Below, piece by piece: positions 63,269-64,000 of a stretch of DNA of 64,000 bases (positions are counted from its first letter, which is position 1; each line of letters begins with the position of its first letter). Made by a program: the position numbers and the translations under genes. The DNA comes from Agelaius tricolor (Eukaryota > Chordata > Aves > Passeriformes > Icteridae): NCBI GenBank assembly GCA_023055355.1, contig JALJCS010000015.1, positions 16,729,516-16,793,515 on the forward strand, written 5' to 3'. Below the pieces are notes generated by a model. The model was not told where the DNA came from. It saw only the letters and a program-made list of their open reading frames with translations, and searched no databases.

Positions 63269-64000
63269 AGCAAGCTTCTTGATGTGAGCCACAAACAATT
63301 CTGGTGTTAAGGTTGAAAGAAGCATCCACAATACATCAAGTCAGGAGCTGACACCTTTTTTGTAACAGAAGATCCAAACCACCATTTTACATCTATTAAC
63401 AAGACTTAGATTAAATTTAGGATGTGCCCCACTAGAAAAAATACTGAAAATACAGATATTTTCTCGATGCTTTATTAGGTACAGAATACTAAATGGGCTG
63501 TCATCCATGTAACTGCTCGGGCACCATTTGCCAGATGTTGTTTGTGCGTCCACAGCAATGTAGTCACATTAAAATGAATGAAACTGTTTATTTTTGGTGG
63601 CTGCTCAGCTATAGCACGGCCTCCACTGAGCATCCTGGCCTGGTGCAGGCTTCCAGCAAGACACAGTTCAGAGATATAAACTGCAGATTTCACTTCTTCA
63701 TTGACCTACAGTACAAGTCAATTACTGGCTTAATATTGCTCAGACATTCACTAAAGCTTGAAGCAGGCAGAATGTCATCTGTTTGATTCCTGCTGCTTAA
63801 GAGAGTCCAGGGAGAGTATTTACAGTTGGTTGGTCATGACCACTTACTTTTGGAGGAAAACCACAGATCTTCTGCAGTAAACAGTGTGCTATCCTGATAA
63901 GAATTTGCACTGGGTCAAAATAGAGATATTCTGCTTGAGTGGCTAGGTTTTACTGTGGTCTTTAGGAGGGGCTACTTCTGTTACCACCTGCCTCATTTTA

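Larger units (their letters stand above)
58896..64000. other. Non-coding DNA, no gene seen
   Basis: Open frames of up to 121 codons (62311-62676, minus) show no family signature. The stretch 61200-62150 is AT-rich with many homeodomain-type words and an inverted repeat at 61963-61980, and may be conserved non-coding DNA. A weak CTCF-like motif lies at 63255-63268. Confidence 0.6.

Noticed and set aside
1..64000. CRISPR arrays, rRNA, intact tRNA genes, endogenous retrovirus, satellite arrays
   Set aside because: No regularly spaced repeats, no conserved rRNA words, no full A-box plus B-box cloverleaf, no LTR pair or gag/pol-like frames, and no tandem array beyond short microsatellites were seen.

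Overview
This is vertebrate nuclear DNA, most likely from a bird. It is AT-rich, almost entirely non-coding, and has no bacterial-style gene packing. The longest open frame is 144 codons. The only well-preserved transposon I recognise is a CR1 LINE with the wording typical of avian/sauropsid genomes. Interspersed repeats are otherwise sparse and very old (MIR-like and amniote tRNA-derived SINE fragments). Bird is an inference from CR1 content and low repeat density. I cannot name a species.

Layout: positions 1-31226 hold no exon I can defend. They contain ancient SINE fragments (3425-3645, 7900-8035, 15090-15230, 23695-23800), A-rich tracts including an uninterrupted run of 47 A (27265-27311), and AT-rich stretches whose clustered homeodomain/GATA/TCF-type motifs look like conserved regulatory DNA (about 9680-10110 and 19960-20140). 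The best coding candidate is a 132-base exon on the + strand at 31227-31358, with one open frame, good splice borders and a symmetric 1-1 phase. A second + strand exon candidate begins at 50728. Read in the phase left by the first exon, it gives a short Ser/Asn-rich tail ending in TGA at 50793-50795, followed by AATAAA signals. If both are real, 31359-50727 is a 19.4-kb intron of one gene whose other exons lie to the left of this window. I do not recognise the protein.

That putative intron carries an antisense 5'- and 3'-truncated CR1 (36130-37195), an ancient amniote retroposon fragment (about 32375-32600), a GC-rich island (42240-42860) and a regulatory-looking block near 45000-45350. To the right of 50795 the sequence is non-coding again, with a decayed CR1-like reverse-transcriptase remnant (51885-52115), a MIR-like piece (58820-58895), two perfect 20-bp AT-rich palindromes in the wider right half (48222-48241 and 56067-56086) and several CTCF-like motifs.

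I found no operon, CRISPR array, rRNA, intact tRNA, recognisable endogenous retrovirus or novel gene system. The most useful targets are the two-exon candidate and the motif-dense AT-rich blocks. All repeat-family calls come from reading the sequence against remembered consensus patterns, not from a database search, so edges are approximate.
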